Notes: generated by a model not told the origin, from the letters alone. A stretch of DNA of 64,000 nt from Chromatiaceae bacterium (GCA_026984455.1 JALSSC010000004.1:30028-94027), one strand, 5' to 3'. Shown: positions 29,129-38,513, numbered from the stretch's first letter. Made by a program: numbers and translations.

Positions 29129-32100
29129 ATGCCCATCGACGAGCCCCTTCCCCAACCCTTGATCCGCAACCCGTCCTGGGTGAGGCCCGGGCTTTTTCTC
29201 CTGGGCCTGGGGCTAGGTATGGTCGCCCTCCCGGCCGCGCTGGCCGCGCTCGCGGGACCGGCCTGGCTCGCCTGGCTGCCCGCCGGCAGCGCCCTCGGCC
29301 TGGGTTGCGCGGGTCTCGGTCTGACCGGCCTCGCCGGCGACCGGCCCTGGCTCTATCGCAGCGCCGGCGCCATCCTGGTGTTTCTCGGTCTGGTGGCGGT
29401 CCTGAACCTGTTGAATGGATTGATCACCCCCGGCAACGGCCTGCTGCCTCACGCCAACCGGGTACAGGTCTGGTTGCCGGTGAACACCGGCCTGGCCCTG
29501 CTCGCCTGCGGTGTCTCTCTGGGCCTCGGGGGGCGCCTGCGGCTCGCCCCCCTGGTGGCCGCCTATCTCGGCCTAGAGACCCTCCTCGGCCATCTCCTCG
29601 GTGCCCCGCCGGCCTACGCCTGGTTCGGGCTCGGCGGCATGACCCTGGGTGGGGCTGTGGGCCTCTGCCTGGCGGCGGCCGGCGCTCTCCTCTGGGCCTT
29701 CACCCTCGGCGCGCGATCTGTGACCGACGAGGATCCACGACGGCAGCGGGGTCGCATCCTCGGCAGCATCGTCGGCATCATGGTCCTGGCCACCCTACTG
29801 GTGGGGTTCAGTGTGGGCCGGGTGCTCTATCAGGCGGAGGTGGCGGTCGAGGCAGACCACCTTGAGCGCCAGGCCGGGCTCCTGGCGGACGTGCCGTCGA
29901 TGACCCGTGGGCAGGACCTCGCTGTGGGCACGGCACCATCGGGGCCTGCCTCCCTGGTGAGCCTGGTCGCGCGGATGGAGGACGGACGGGTGCGCTGGCT
30001 CGGTCCCGTGCCCATCGCCGCCAACCCCCATGGCTGGCCCTACGAGTCCATGAGGCGTGCCCTCTCCGGCCGCCAGGGCCGGCGCGTGGACCCGGACCTC
30101 AAGGGCCGCTACTGGTTGTCGGTCTATCGGCCGCTACCGGACAAGGCATTGGGGATGGTGCTCTCCCTGCCGCTGGACCGCATCCGGGTCCAGTTCCTGC
30201 AAACCCTGCTCCTCTCCGGGGGGCTTGCGGCCCTGGTGATCGTCCTGGCCGCGCTCTGGGTGCGGATGGGCATCGCCCCCCTGGTGCAGCGCCTGGGGGA
30301 GATCTCGGCCCTGCGCGAAAGGGCCCGCTGCCTGGACATGGAGGTACGCGAACGCACCCGCCAGATCGGCGAACGGGAGGCCCAGCAGAGGGTCGTCAAC
30401 CGCATCCTCGCCATCGGCCTCGAAGAACGGCCCTTGGCGGAGCGCCTGCAGGCCTGTCTCGCCGTCCTGTTCTCCCTGGAGTGGTTGGGCTTCCATCGGC
30501 GCGCCGCCCTGTTCGTGCGCCCCGGAACGGCCGGAAAACTGCGCTTCGCCGCCGGTTTCGATCTGGCCCCGGGGTGGCATCCAGGTTGTGACCGGATCCA
30601 GCCGGGGGAGTGCCTGTGCGGCCTGGTGGTCAATTCCGGAGAACGCCTGTACGCCGAGGCCGACGATCCGCGCCACACCCGCCCCGGCGCGACGCACCAG
30701 CCCCATGCCCACCTGATCCTGCCCCTCAAGGTGGAGGGCCGGATCCTCGGGCTGCTCAACCTCTATCCCAAGGTGGGCCATCGTCCGACCCCGTCCCAGC
30801 AGACCCTGTTGGAGGCCCTGGCCAGCGCCTTGGCCGGGGTGGTGGCCAAGGCCGAAGCAGAGGAGGCCCTGAGGCGCAGCGAGGAACGCTTCGCCCTCGC
30901 CGTGGAGGGCGCCACCGACGGGATCTGGGACTGGGACCTGAAGGCGGACCGGGTCTGGCTCTCGGCCCGCTGCGCCGCCCTCCTGGGGATGGAGGGGCGT
31001 GAGGCGTGGGTGACTCCGGAGGACTGGACCGCACGCATCCATGCGGACGACCGCTATGAGTTCGAGCGCGCCCTGCGCCGCCACCTCGCTGGAGACATGG
31101 ACTCCTTTCGCTGCGAATACCGCCTGCGCACGGTCGAAGACGGTTTCGCCTGGCGCCTGAGCCGGGGCATGGCCCTGCGTGATCCCGAGGGGCATCCCTA
31201 TCGCCTGGCCGGCTCCACCAGCGACATCTCCGGACGCAAGGCCATGGAGCAGGATCTGATGCGCAACGCCCTCCACGACAGCCTCACCGGCCTGGCCAAC
31301 CGGGTCCTCCTCGGCGACCGCCTGCAACACGTGCTCGACCTGGTACAACGCCAGTCGGACCATGGATCCGCGTTGTTGTTCCTGGACCTGGACCGCTTCA
31401 AACTCATCAACGACAGCCTCGGCCACCTCCAGGGTGACCGCCTGCTGGAAGAGACCGGGCGACGCCTGAGCCGCCTGGTCCGGGACGGGGATACGGTGGC
31501 CCGACTCGGCGGTGACGAGTTCGTGGTCCTGCTCGAAGGCATGGACGACACCCGGAGGGTGGAAGAGGTGGCGCAGCGCATCCTCGCCGAGGTGGCCGCG
31601 CCCCTGGTGATCGGAGGCAATACCCTGGTGACCTCGGCCAGCATCGGGGTGGTGCGTATCGACGCCGCCTACACCCGCATGGAAGAGGTGTTGCGCGATG
31701 CCGATACCGCCATGTACGCGGCCAAGGCCGAGGGGGGCAACTGTCGGGTCTATTTCCGGCCCGAGATGCGGGTCGGGGTGGAACGGCGTTTCCACCTGGA
31801 ACACGAGCTGCGCCTGGCCCTGGACGAGGGCCAGTTCGAACTCTTCCTGCAACCCATCGTAACCCTGGCGGATGGCCGCGTGGCCGGTTTCGAGGCCCTG
31901 CTGCGTTGGCGCCACCGCGAGCGGGGCCTGGTCCCGCCGGTGGAGTTCATCCCCCTGGCCGAGGAGACCGGGCTCATCCTGCCCCTGGGGCGTTGGGTCC
32001 TGACGCGCTCCCTGGAGATCCTGAAGGGCCTGCGTGAGGAATGCATGGGCGGGCGGGCGCCCTACATCAGCCTCAACGTCTCGCCCCGGCAATTGGCCGA

Positions 32101-32569
32101 TCCCGATCTCGGCGGTCTTCTGGCGCGGACCCTGGAGACCACCGGGGTCCCCCCGGAGGCGGTGCGCCTGGAGGTCACCGAGAGCGCCCTCATGGCCAAC
32201 CCGACACATGCGGAAGAGGTCCTCGGTGCCCTCAAGGACCAGGGGGTGAAACTGAGCATGGACGACTTCGGCACCGGTTATTCGTCGCTCAGCTATCTCC
32301 ACCGCTTCCCCATGGACGTGCTCAAGATCGACCGCAGCTTCGTGGGTAGGATCCAGACCGACGCCCGCCAGCGTGCCCTGGTGGACACCATGTTGGGCAT
32401 GGCCACCCATCTGGAGATGGACGTGGTGGCCGAAGGGATCGAGGAGGAATCCCAATGTGACCAGCTCAAGGCCATGGGCTGCATCTATGGCCAGGGTTAT
32501 CTGTTCTCCCGGCCGCTGCCGGTGGACGAGGCCCTGGCCTTTCTGCAGTCCCAGGCCGAGGCCGTGTAG
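29129..32569 (+). CDS. Membrane GAF-PAS-GGDEF-EAL cyclic-di-GMP protein
   Basis: A 1146-residue protein. Seven hydrophobic helices fill residues 15-260, then a periplasmic loop of about 100 residues and an eighth helix (LLLSGGLAALVIVLAALWV). A cytoplasmic coiled coil (RERARCLDMEVRERTRQIGE) leads into GAF (about 430-590), PAS (about 595-710), GGDEF (GGDEF at 794-798, with inhibitory site RDGD at 785-788) and EAL (EALLRW from 922, DDFGTGYSSL). Both catalytic motifs are intact, so it may be bifunctional. The ATG is chosen over an in-frame TTG at 29075 because a sigma-28-like -10 box covers that TTG. Last gene of the signalling run. Confidence 0.88.
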   Translation: MPIDEPLPQPLIRNPSWVRPGLFLLGLGLGMVALPAALAALAGPAWLAWLPAGSALGLGCAGLGLTGLAGDRPWLYRSAGAILVFLGLVAVLNLLNGLITPGNGLLPHANRVQVWLPVNTGLALLACGVSLGLGGRLRLAPLVAAYLGLETLLGHLLGAPPAYAWFGLGGMTLGGAVGLCLAAAGALLWAFTLGARSVTDEDPRRQRGRILGSIVGIMVLATLLVGFSVGRVLYQAEVAVEADHLERQAGLLADVPSMTRGQDLAVGTAPSGPASLVSLVARMEDGRVRWLGPVPIAANPHGWPYESMRRALSGRQGRRVDPDLKGRYWLSVYRPLPDKALGMVLSLPLDRIRVQFLQTLLLSGGLAALVIVLAALWVRMGIAPLVQRLGEISALRERARCLDMEVRERTRQIGEREAQQRVVNRILAIGLEERPLAERLQACLAVLFSLEWLGFHRRAALFVRPGTAGKLRFAAGFDLAPGWHPGCDRIQPGECLCGLVVNSGERLYAEADDPRHTRPGATHQPHAHLILPLKVEGRILGLLNLYPKVGHRPTPSQQTLLEALASALAGVVAKAEAEEALRRSEERFALAVEGATDGIWDWDLKADRVWLSARCAALLGMEGREAWVTPEDWTARIHADDRYEFERALRRHLAGDMDSFRCEYRLRTVEDGFAWRLSRGMALRDPEGHPYRLAGSTSDISGRKAMEQDLMRNALHDSLTGLANRVLLGDRLQHVLDLVQRQSDHGSALLFLDLDRFKLINDSLGHLQGDRLLEETGRRLSRLVRDGDTVARLGGDEFVVLLEGMDDTRRVEEVAQRILAEVAAPLVIGGNTLVTSASIGVVRIDAAYTRMEEVLRDADTAMYAAKAEGGNCRVYFRPEMRVGVERRFHLEHELRLALDEGQFELFLQPIVTLADGRVAGFEALLRWRHRERGLVPPVEFIPLAEETGLILPLGRWVLTRSLEILKGLREECMGGRAPYISLNVSPRQLADPDLGGLLARTLETTGVPPEAVRLEVTESALMANPTHAEEVLGALKDQGVKLSMDDFGTGYSSLSYLHRFPMDVLKIDRSFVGRIQTDARQRALVDTMLGMATHLEMDVVAEGIEEESQCDQLKAMGCIYGQGYLFSRPLPVDEALAFLQSQAEAV

Positions 32570-32638
32570 GCGGGCAGACCCGATGGACCAGGACTGGGCC
32601 GGCAGGATGGGCAAAGCGCAGCCTGTCCATCTGATGCA

Positions 32639-35416
32639 TTACGCCCACAGCCGTCCCAGGGCATTGCGAAACCGCTCCTCCAAGGCCGTCACGGCCTTAC
32701 TTGGGGCGGCGCCGGCCAGATACCAACGGCGTTCCAGATCCAGGGCCTGGTCCTGGGGCGCGGCCTCGGCGCCCTGGCCGAGACGGTCGGCGAGGCGCTC
32801 CACCTGAAAGGCCAGGCGGTCCTCGCGACAGGCGGGAGGCGAGTCCACCCCGGCGAGGATCTCCAGGTGCAGGCAGAGCTGTTCCCGTGTCTTGCGCCCC
32901 CCTTCCAGGGACTGCAGCCAGGCGTCACGGGCCGGACCGGACCGGGCGGCCTCCAGGGCCGCACGGAAGCGCCCTGAGAGGGCTTGGGCGGCGGCCTCGT
33001 CGAGGCCAGCGAAGCGCTCTTCCCAAGGGGCTGGGTCGATGCCGGCGGCGGTCTCCACCCTAGCCTCCAGTTCGCTGCACAGGTCATGGGCCTCGCCGAG
33101 GGGGGCGAGTCGCCCGCGGCGCTCGCTCAGGAGGCGCTCTGCGATGCGTCCCTGTACCCGCCGGACACTATCGGCCCAGCATGTGCTCAACCTGGCCGCG
33201 GCCTGGCGGGGCAGGTGTCCGGCCCGGGTATCCCGCCAGCGTTCCTCCAGGTCGTGTAGTCGGCGTTCCAGATCGGCGCTGGGCAGGTCCTTTTTCTTCA
33301 GGTCTTCGAGTTCCCCGCACAGGGCCTCCAGGGCCTGGATCTGCCGTTCGTCCGCCTCCCGGCGGGCCCTTTCGCGCTCTCCCCGGCGGGCGAAGACCTG
33401 GTCGCAGGCGGCGCGGAAGCGTTCCCAGAGGGCGTTCTCCTGCCTACGTTTACCGGCCACGGTGACCTGCCAGGCGCGTTGCAGGCGCTTGATCTCCTCG
33501 ATCGCGGCTTCGAGGTCCGGCGCCTCCGCCAGGGCCTCGGCCCGGGTGATGAGACTGAGCCGGTACTCGCGGTTGCGGGCGCGTTCCGCGGCCAGGTGTT
33601 TGTCGAGCCCGCGCATGGCCTGGTGGAAACTGCGTTCCAGGCGGCGGTGCTCGCGCGGCGCCACCGGGCCGATGCGGGCCCAGCGCTGACGGGTCTCACG
33701 TGCCGCCTGGTTCATCTTCTTCCAGCTCACCCGCTCCCAGTCCACCTGGTGGAGGAATTCGTCGAGTTCGTCCAGCAGGGCCTCGCGTTCCTCGAGGTTG
33801 GCCTGCCAGATGGCGGCCTGGCGTTCGAGGTAGGGGGCACAGCGGGTGCGGGCTCGGTCGGTGGCGACCTGGAAGCGCTCGCGCAGGGCGGGGTTGATGG
33901 GCGAGCCGGCGCGCCCCAGGGAGCGCCATTCCTGCTGGAGTTCCTGCATCCGGCCGTGGATGGCGGCCGGGGGCAGATCGCTCTGTTGCAGGGCCTCCAT
34001 GGCCTGACACAGGTCCTCGCGATGCTGGTCGGTGCCCCATTTGCGCCAGCGCTGGAGTTCACGTAGTTGCGGGCGGAGCCGGCGCAGGTGGGCCGCGGAA
34101 TCGCCCCAGTCGGCCTTGGGCAGGCCGGAGGCGCGGATGGTCTCGAGGTCGGCCTCGATGCTCTGGTCCAGGGCCGTGGCCTGCTTGAGGGCGCCGTCCG
34201 CCAAGGCCCTTTCCAGCTCCGTCAGGCGCGCGTCCAGGCGCCTCAGTTTGTGTTCGGCACGCTCGCGCTGGTGTTCCAACCGGCCTTTCAGGCGCTCCTC
34301 CAGTTCATGGAAGGCACGGGTGGCGGCGTCCTCCTCCAGGCGGGCGAGGCGGCCGCCCTCCTTCCGCCAGGCGCGGACCTCGGCCTCGGGCAGGGGACGC
34401 GAGCCGCCCAGCCAGGCCTCGGCCTGGCCTTGCAGGGCGGCCAGGCGCTGCTCGCGGTGAATGCGTTGCCGGAGCTGTTCGAGACGCGCACGGGCCGCCT
34501 CCAGGGCCGCCTCGTAACGACGGCTCAGGTCGGCGGGCATCTCACCCAAGGCCGACCAGGCGGCCTGAATGCGTTCGAGTTCGGCGCGCAGGCCGCCACC
34601 GTCCTCATGCCGCGCCAGCGGCGTCAGGGCGGCGATCAATTGCTCCGCCTCGGCCCGGCGGCGGGCCGCGGCCTCCTCCTGGGCGATCTGTTCCCGGTGC
34701 GCGGCGCGCCAGGCGTCGTAGGCCGAACGGAAGGCCGCGCGGGCGCGGTCGAAACGGGCCTGGAGTCCGGGCGGCGGTTCACCACTGAGGATGCTCCACT
34801 GGCGCTCAAGGATCTCCAGGCGGGCGGCGTCCTGGCGCCAGTTTCCAAGGCGGCCCAGCAGCTCCGCCGATTCGCACAGGGATTCGCACTGGGCGCGCAG
34901 ACGCCGTGGCGCCTCCGCCCGCTCCTGGGCCTCGCGGTGACGCCGCCGGGCCTCGCGGTAGACACGGCTGTCGCGCTTGCCCACGTGCTTGACCACCCAG
35001 GCCAGGGCCCCGGCGTCCTCCAGGCGCTGGATCGCCGCCCAGCGCACGTCCGGGCTGGGGTCGGCCACGGCCCGCTCGGCGAGCCGTTGCGGGTCGTCGA
35101 GACGGGCGACGGCGGCCTGGCGTAACCGAGGCTCGCGGGCCTCGGCGGCGATCTGCGCAACGAGCACGTCCGGCGCCTGTTCCAACCAGGCCAGGCGGAT
35201 CGCGAGTGCCGGCGCCTCGGGCAATTCGCCGCTCAACAGCCGGCGCAGACGGGCCAGGGCCAGGTCGCGCACCCCGGCGTCCGTATCGTCGCGGGCGATA
35301 CGGGCCAATTCATCCAGATCGATGATTTCCTTGCAGGCCCGGCGTCGCTCGGCGGGCCCAGGGGCGACCGGGACCGGTTCCGGAGGGCGGCGGGAGAACA
35401 GGCGTTTGAGGATCAT
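32639..35416 (-). CDS. DUF349 domain-containing coiled-coil protein
   Basis: A 925-residue, highly charged (Arg/Glu/Ala) cytoplasmic protein. The first 150 residues resemble short HEAT-like repeats (RDLALARLRRLL, LRQAAVARLDDPQRLAERAV, VRWAAIQRLEDAGALAWVV). The middle and C-terminus contain repeated DUF349 units with the W-x5-G/A pattern (LQEEWRSLGRAGSPINPALR, ETRQRWARIGPVAPREHRRL, LEERWRDTRAGHLPRQAAA). Long coiled coils are predicted throughout. The function of DUF349 proteins is unknown. The gene faces the GGDEF/EAL gene convergently with 69 bp between. Monocistronic. Confidence 0.78.
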   Translation of the reverse strand: MILKRLFSRRPPEPVPVAPGPAERRRACKEIIDLDELARIARDDTDAGVRDLALARLRRLLSGELPEAPALAIRLAWLEQAPDVLVAQIAAEAREPRLRQAAVARLDDPQRLAERAVADPSPDVRWAAIQRLEDAGALAWVVKHVGKRDSRVYREARRRHREAQERAEAPRRLRAQCESLCESAELLGRLGNWRQDAARLEILERQWSILSGEPPPGLQARFDRARAAFRSAYDAWRAAHREQIAQEEAAARRRAEAEQLIAALTPLARHEDGGGLRAELERIQAAWSALGEMPADLSRRYEAALEAARARLEQLRQRIHREQRLAALQGQAEAWLGGSRPLPEAEVRAWRKEGGRLARLEEDAATRAFHELEERLKGRLEHQRERAEHKLRRLDARLTELERALADGALKQATALDQSIEADLETIRASGLPKADWGDSAAHLRRLRPQLRELQRWRKWGTDQHREDLCQAMEALQQSDLPPAAIHGRMQELQQEWRSLGRAGSPINPALRERFQVATDRARTRCAPYLERQAAIWQANLEEREALLDELDEFLHQVDWERVSWKKMNQAARETRQRWARIGPVAPREHRRLERSFHQAMRGLDKHLAAERARNREYRLSLITRAEALAEAPDLEAAIEEIKRLQRAWQVTVAGKRRQENALWERFRAACDQVFARRGERERARREADERQIQALEALCGELEDLKKKDLPSADLERRLHDLEERWRDTRAGHLPRQAAARLSTCWADSVRRVQGRIAERLLSERRGRLAPLGEAHDLCSELEARVETAAGIDPAPWEERFAGLDEAAAQALSGRFRAALEAARSGPARDAWLQSLEGGRKTREQLCLHLEILAGVDSPPACREDRLAFQVERLADRLGQGAEAAPQDQALDLERRWYLAGAAPSKAVTALEERFRNALGRLWA

Positions 35417-35560
35417 GCCGGCGGTATCGGTCTCGGGTGAAGGAAGATAGGGCCTGGAAAGTATAACAGCCGGATGTGGTACGCGGACTGCCAGAACAGC
35501 GGCCGCCCGGATTCCCTTGCCTCCCAGGTCGATGATCCGTCGCTCACGGGAAGACGTGGC

Positions 35561-35766
35561 TATACCCTTCGCATGTGAATATTTCGTTTTTCGAGGGTGT
35601 TACTCGTGCTCCTGGGCAAGGCGCGAAAGCGAGTCATCGCAGGGACTATGGCGAGCTTTCGCAACACAGCCCAGGGGTGCGAGGGGCGGCCGCAGTAGCG
35701 AGGAGTGGCACAGGGAAGTGCCGTCTACGGACCGAAGGACGGAAATATTCACGTGCGACGGGTATA
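35561..35766 (-). mobile_element. MITE-like repeat, copy B (well preserved)
   Basis: 206 bp, from TATACCCTTCGCATGTGAATA at the left to TATTCACGTGCGACGGGTATA at the right. TA at each outer edge may be a target duplication. The interior is the reverse complement of copy A with few differences. It lies between the DUF349 gene and a small gene that starts 33 bp later. Its right end together with the flank makes TATAAT (35765-35770), a perfect -10 hexamer, but no -35 match is seen 17 bp upstream. Confidence 0.82.
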
Positions 35767-35799
35767 TAATGACTCCCTTTTGTGGAGCCGCCGCCACCC

Positions 35800-36015
35800 A
35801 TGACCGACCCCGTGGAGAGCTGCATCGAGGCCCTGTGCCGGAAGGGTTGCCGCCAGGTGAACCAGGACATCGCCGCCTTCGAGGCCGGCCGACCGCCACC
35901 CGAGGCGCGGGACCTGGACGCCGCCCAGCGCCGGCGGGTGCTGGCGGAGCTGAAGGCCGTCATGGCGGTATACGGCGAGCGCTGCTGCATCGACCCCTCG
36001 GAAACCCGGCCATGA
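35800..36015 (+). CDS. Small Cys-containing protein of unknown function
   Basis: A 71-residue protein beginning MTDPVESCIEALCRKGCRQV. It has five Cys: three near the N-terminus spaced C-x4-C-x3-C and an adjacent pair (ERCCIDPS) near the C-terminus, which suggests metal binding. I do not recognise the family. An in-frame GTG six codons upstream is an alternative start. It precedes the ArnD-like gene in the same direction with 69 bp between. Its promoter region is made up of repeat copy B. Confidence 0.55.
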   Translation: MTDPVESCIEALCRKGCRQVNQDIAAFEAGRPPPEARDLDAAQRRRVLAELKAVMAVYGERCCIDPSETRP

Positions 36016-36084
36016 CCCCCATCGACCGCCGTGTCGCGCAGGCACTTGGCCCCCGCCCTGCCCAGGTGGCCGTGGTCCTCGATA

Positions 36085-36870
36085 ATGGATGAGATCCGCC
36101 TCGGCCTGCGCATAGACCTCCCCCATGGGCGCGCCTACGCAGACCTGCCGGACCTGTTGCGCTTGCTCGACGCCTTCCGGGTGCGGGCGACCTTCTTCGT
36201 CGCCCTGGGACCGGACCCCGGGCGGAGACGCCCCTGGGCGCCCCTGGGCCGGCGTCACGCCGGGACCCTGCGCGCCCTCGCCGCGGAGGGCCATGAGCTG
36301 GGTGCCACCGCATACGATCCGGCCCGTTGGCGGCGGGAGGTGTTGCGGCGTGACCGCGACTGGGTGAAGGGCCAACTGGGGCGCGCCCTGGCGGCCCATG
36401 ACAGGCTGTTGGGCGGGCGTCCGCGCGGGGTCGCGGTGCCTGGGGGGCTGTTGAATGCGGCGGTCCCCGAAGTGGAGGCGGCGCTGGGCTTCGACTACGC
36501 GGTGGACACCCGCGGCCGCTTTCCCTACCTGCCGGAGGGCGGCGGCTGCGTCCAGCTCCCGCTGAGCCTGCCCACTCCCGAGGAGGCCCTGGCGCGTGGC
36601 GAACCCCTGGACGATCTCCACCAATTCGTGTTCATGGAGACCCAGCGTGCGGTGCTCCCGGGGCACCTGTTCGCCTGGACCTGTGGCGGCGGGGCGCCCC
36701 TGGAGGTGCTGGGGCGCCTGCTGACCATGTGGCTGGGCTCGCAGCGGCCGGTTGGGCCGGTGGCGGCGCTGTACGCGCAGCTCCAGCGGGAGGGGCTGCC
36801 ACGGCATCCGATCCTGTTGCGCAGGGACGCCGGCGGTGGGCAATCGGCGGTACAGGGGGGACGGCGGTGA
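36085..36870 (+). CDS. Polysaccharide deacetylase family protein (ArnD-like)
   Basis: A 261-residue protein. The start MDEIRLGLRIDLPHGRAYAD, then LLRLLDAFRVRATFFVALGP, matches the first NodB-homology motif as found in ArnD (VGLRIDVDT...ATFFFSVGPD). Family features that follow are GHELGATAYDPARWRRE, the VAVPGGLLN segment, FDYAVDTRG and VQLPLSLPTPEEAL. ArnD removes a formyl group from undecaprenyl-linked amino-arabinose in lipid A modification. The zinc triad is incomplete: the usual Asp-Asp of motif 1 is ID only, and the HxxxH of motif 2 is ATAYDPARW, without His. Activity on that substrate is therefore doubtful. Confidence 0.65.
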   Translation: MDEIRLGLRIDLPHGRAYADLPDLLRLLDAFRVRATFFVALGPDPGRRRPWAPLGRRHAGTLRALAAEGHELGATAYDPARWRREVLRRDRDWVKGQLGRALAAHDRLLGGRPRGVAVPGGLLNAAVPEVEAALGFDYAVDTRGRFPYLPEGGGCVQLPLSLPTPEEALARGEPLDDLHQFVFMETQRAVLPGHLFAWTCGGGAPLEVLGRLLTMWLGSQRPVGPVAALYAQLQREGLPRHPILLRRDAGGGQSAVQGGRR

Positions 36871-36893
36871 CCCGTCGCCATGGGGGCGGCGTG

Positions 36894-38060
36894 TCAGGCC
36901 GCCCCCCAGGTCTCCGTGGCGATCCCCGTCCCCAGGTCCGCCGCCATCAGGCGGGCGCGCACCTCCAGCAGGCGTTCCAGCAAGGCCGGCTCGTGGCAGG
37001 CGTAGGCCTCGGCATCGGGGATGCGCCGGACCACCACGCCGAGCAGCTCGGTGATGGCGTTGCCGATGGAGTTCTGGCTGATGGTGACGATCCAGCGGCC
37101 GCGGTCGTTGCGATACACGAGCTGCTTGAAACCGGGTTGCCAGCGGATGGCGTTGGCGTACCGGGCATCGCCCATGCAGCGTTCGCGCACCTTGCGCGCG
37201 GCGCCCATGAAGGCATTGTCGAACAGCAGCACGGCCTCCACCTGGTCGGGGAAGTAGAGATTGTCCGGCGGCTCGGAATTGCGGGTGGAGACCTGGCCGA
37301 AGAAGGTGCGGTAGAAGTCCAGGAAGCCCTTCAGGATGAGATCGTACTCCCGCCAGAAGGCCACTTCCTTGAAGGTCTCCACCCCACCCGGGATCTCCCA
37401 GGAGGGCAGGCCCTGGGGGTATCCGGTGAGTTCCATGCGGGCATCCGCGGCGGCGGCGGGACGAAGGATGCGCAGATCCAGGGCCTGATCGAAGAAACGC
37501 CGGTAGGTGTCGCCCATGTGCGCCTGGAACAGGCTGTGCTGGCCGCCGTCGGTGAGGTTTGGATTGTCCGGATCGGCCAGGGGCGCGCGCCGCAGGTCGT
37601 CCATGGGGAAGACGATGAAGTGGTTGTGCAGCATGCGGATGCTCGGCACCCCGGGCGAGGTCAGGGGCCAGGTGGCGTCCAGGCTGGCCTCGCCGGCGAG
37701 GAGCAGATGCGCGGACGGGTCGGGATAGCGTTCCGCCATGTAGTCCAGGATCACCTGGTCCATGCGGTTCCAGATTCGCTTCACCCGCTCCGGCACCTGG
37801 GTGCGGCGCACCGGTCGTCCCAGGGGATCGAGGATGGTGCGCGAGGTGTTGTACATGATGGAGGTGTCGAATTCGGTACTGTGGCCCAGGGCCTTGCGGT
37901 AGAGCAACAGGCCCTCGGGGTTGTCCAGGAGGCCGTTGTTTTGCGCCAGGTCGTTGAGGTTCTCGGTGCTGTTGAAGAACTCGTTGGGTTTCATTCCCTC
38001 GGGGACCTCCAGGGGAATGGGGCGGAACGGGGTCTGGATCTCGCGGGGACCGGACTGCAT
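36894..38060 (-). CDS. Conserved-looking protein of unknown function (388 aa)
   Basis: A 388-residue soluble protein, MQSGPREIQTPFRPIPLEVP at its start, without signal peptide or membrane helices. I do not recognise the family. Notable segments are SIRMLHNHFIVFPMDDLRR, where HNHFIVFP resembles the HxH region of HIT/GalT-type nucleotidyl transferases, and NAIRWQPGFKQLVYRNDRGR with ISQNSIGNAITELLGVVVRR. Composition and codon use are like the neighbours. It is convergent with the ArnD-like gene (23 bp gap). A link to nucleotide or sugar chemistry would be a guess from one motif. Confidence 0.6.
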   Translation of the reverse strand: MQSGPREIQTPFRPIPLEVPEGMKPNEFFNSTENLNDLAQNNGLLDNPEGLLLYRKALGHSTEFDTSIMYNTSRTILDPLGRPVRRTQVPERVKRIWNRMDQVILDYMAERYPDPSAHLLLAGEASLDATWPLTSPGVPSIRMLHNHFIVFPMDDLRRAPLADPDNPNLTDGGQHSLFQAHMGDTYRRFFDQALDLRILRPAAAADARMELTGYPQGLPSWEIPGGVETFKEVAFWREYDLILKGFLDFYRTFFGQVSTRNSEPPDNLYFPDQVEAVLLFDNAFMGAARKVRERCMGDARYANAIRWQPGFKQLVYRNDRGRWIVTISQNSIGNAITELLGVVVRRIPDAEAYACHEPALLERLLEVRARLMAADLGTGIATETWGAA

Positions 38061-38178
38061 TGGGAGCCTCCCTTAAGGACAAGAAACGGGGATCGCCCCT
38101 AGGACATCCCCACGGATTTCGCGCTCAACGCCGGCTGACGACGACATACCGATCGGCAACCATTCACTCCTCCTCCTG

Positions 38179-38197
38179 CCCCCTTGAAACAAGGGGG
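38179..38197. repeat. Perfect 8-bp inverted repeat
   Basis: CCCCCTTG-AAA-CAAGGGGG, extended outside by TCCTG...CAGGA after small bulges. It lies 119 bp upstream of the start of the 388-residue protein gene, in the divergent region before cheV. It could be a protein-binding site; no T-run follows on either strand. Confidence 0.4.
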
Positions 38198-38231
38198 AAC
38201 AGGATCCGACCTCTCTTTCGTGAAGCGATTC

Positions 38232-38384
38232 TATACCCGTAGCACTCGGATCCTCGGCCACCGCGACCGGCCATCGCAACCCGGGACCGGGCGGCCACGG
38301 TCTCTGCCATGACTCGCACCCGTGCCTTGTCCAGGGGTACGAGACACGCCCTCGAAAACCGATATACCCGCCGCACGTGGATTC
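38232..38384 (+). mobile_element. MITE-like repeat, copy D (decayed, one end flipped)
   Basis: The left end is TATACCCGTAGCACTCGGAT. The interior retains ATGACTCGCACCCGTGCCTT and GTCCAGGGGTACGAG, matching copies A and C. The right terminus (38363-38384) reads TATACCCGCCGCACGTGGAT, in the same direction as the left end instead of inverted. So this is either an end inversion or the start of a second, truncated copy. It lies upstream of cheV. Confidence 0.55.
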
Positions 38385-38486
38385 TCATCCTTTTGCTCCG
38401 TTGGCGGCACATTTCCATGCCACCCCTCGGTCCATCCAACGCGGTACCTCGCATCGCGCGCCCTCGCAAGCCCTGCAACCTCCTGC

Positions 38487-38513
38487 TAAAGAAATCCCGG
38501 AGATGGCCGAAAC
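38487..38513 (+). promoter_or_regulatory. Sigma-28 (FliA) promoter of cheV
   Basis: TAAAGAAA at 38487-38494, an 11-bp spacer, then GCCGAAAC at 38506-38513, close to the consensus TAAAGTTT-N11-GCCGATAA. It lies 34 bp upstream of the cheV ATG, which gives a sensible short leader. This assigns cheV to the late flagellar/chemotaxis regulon. Confidence 0.7.

Noticed and set aside
35749..38082. 777-codon open frame on the minus strand
   Set aside because: It runs antisense to the ArnD-like gene and out of frame through the 388-residue gene; the translation is Pro/Arg/Gly-rich. It even ends in the repeat-derived YTRRT.
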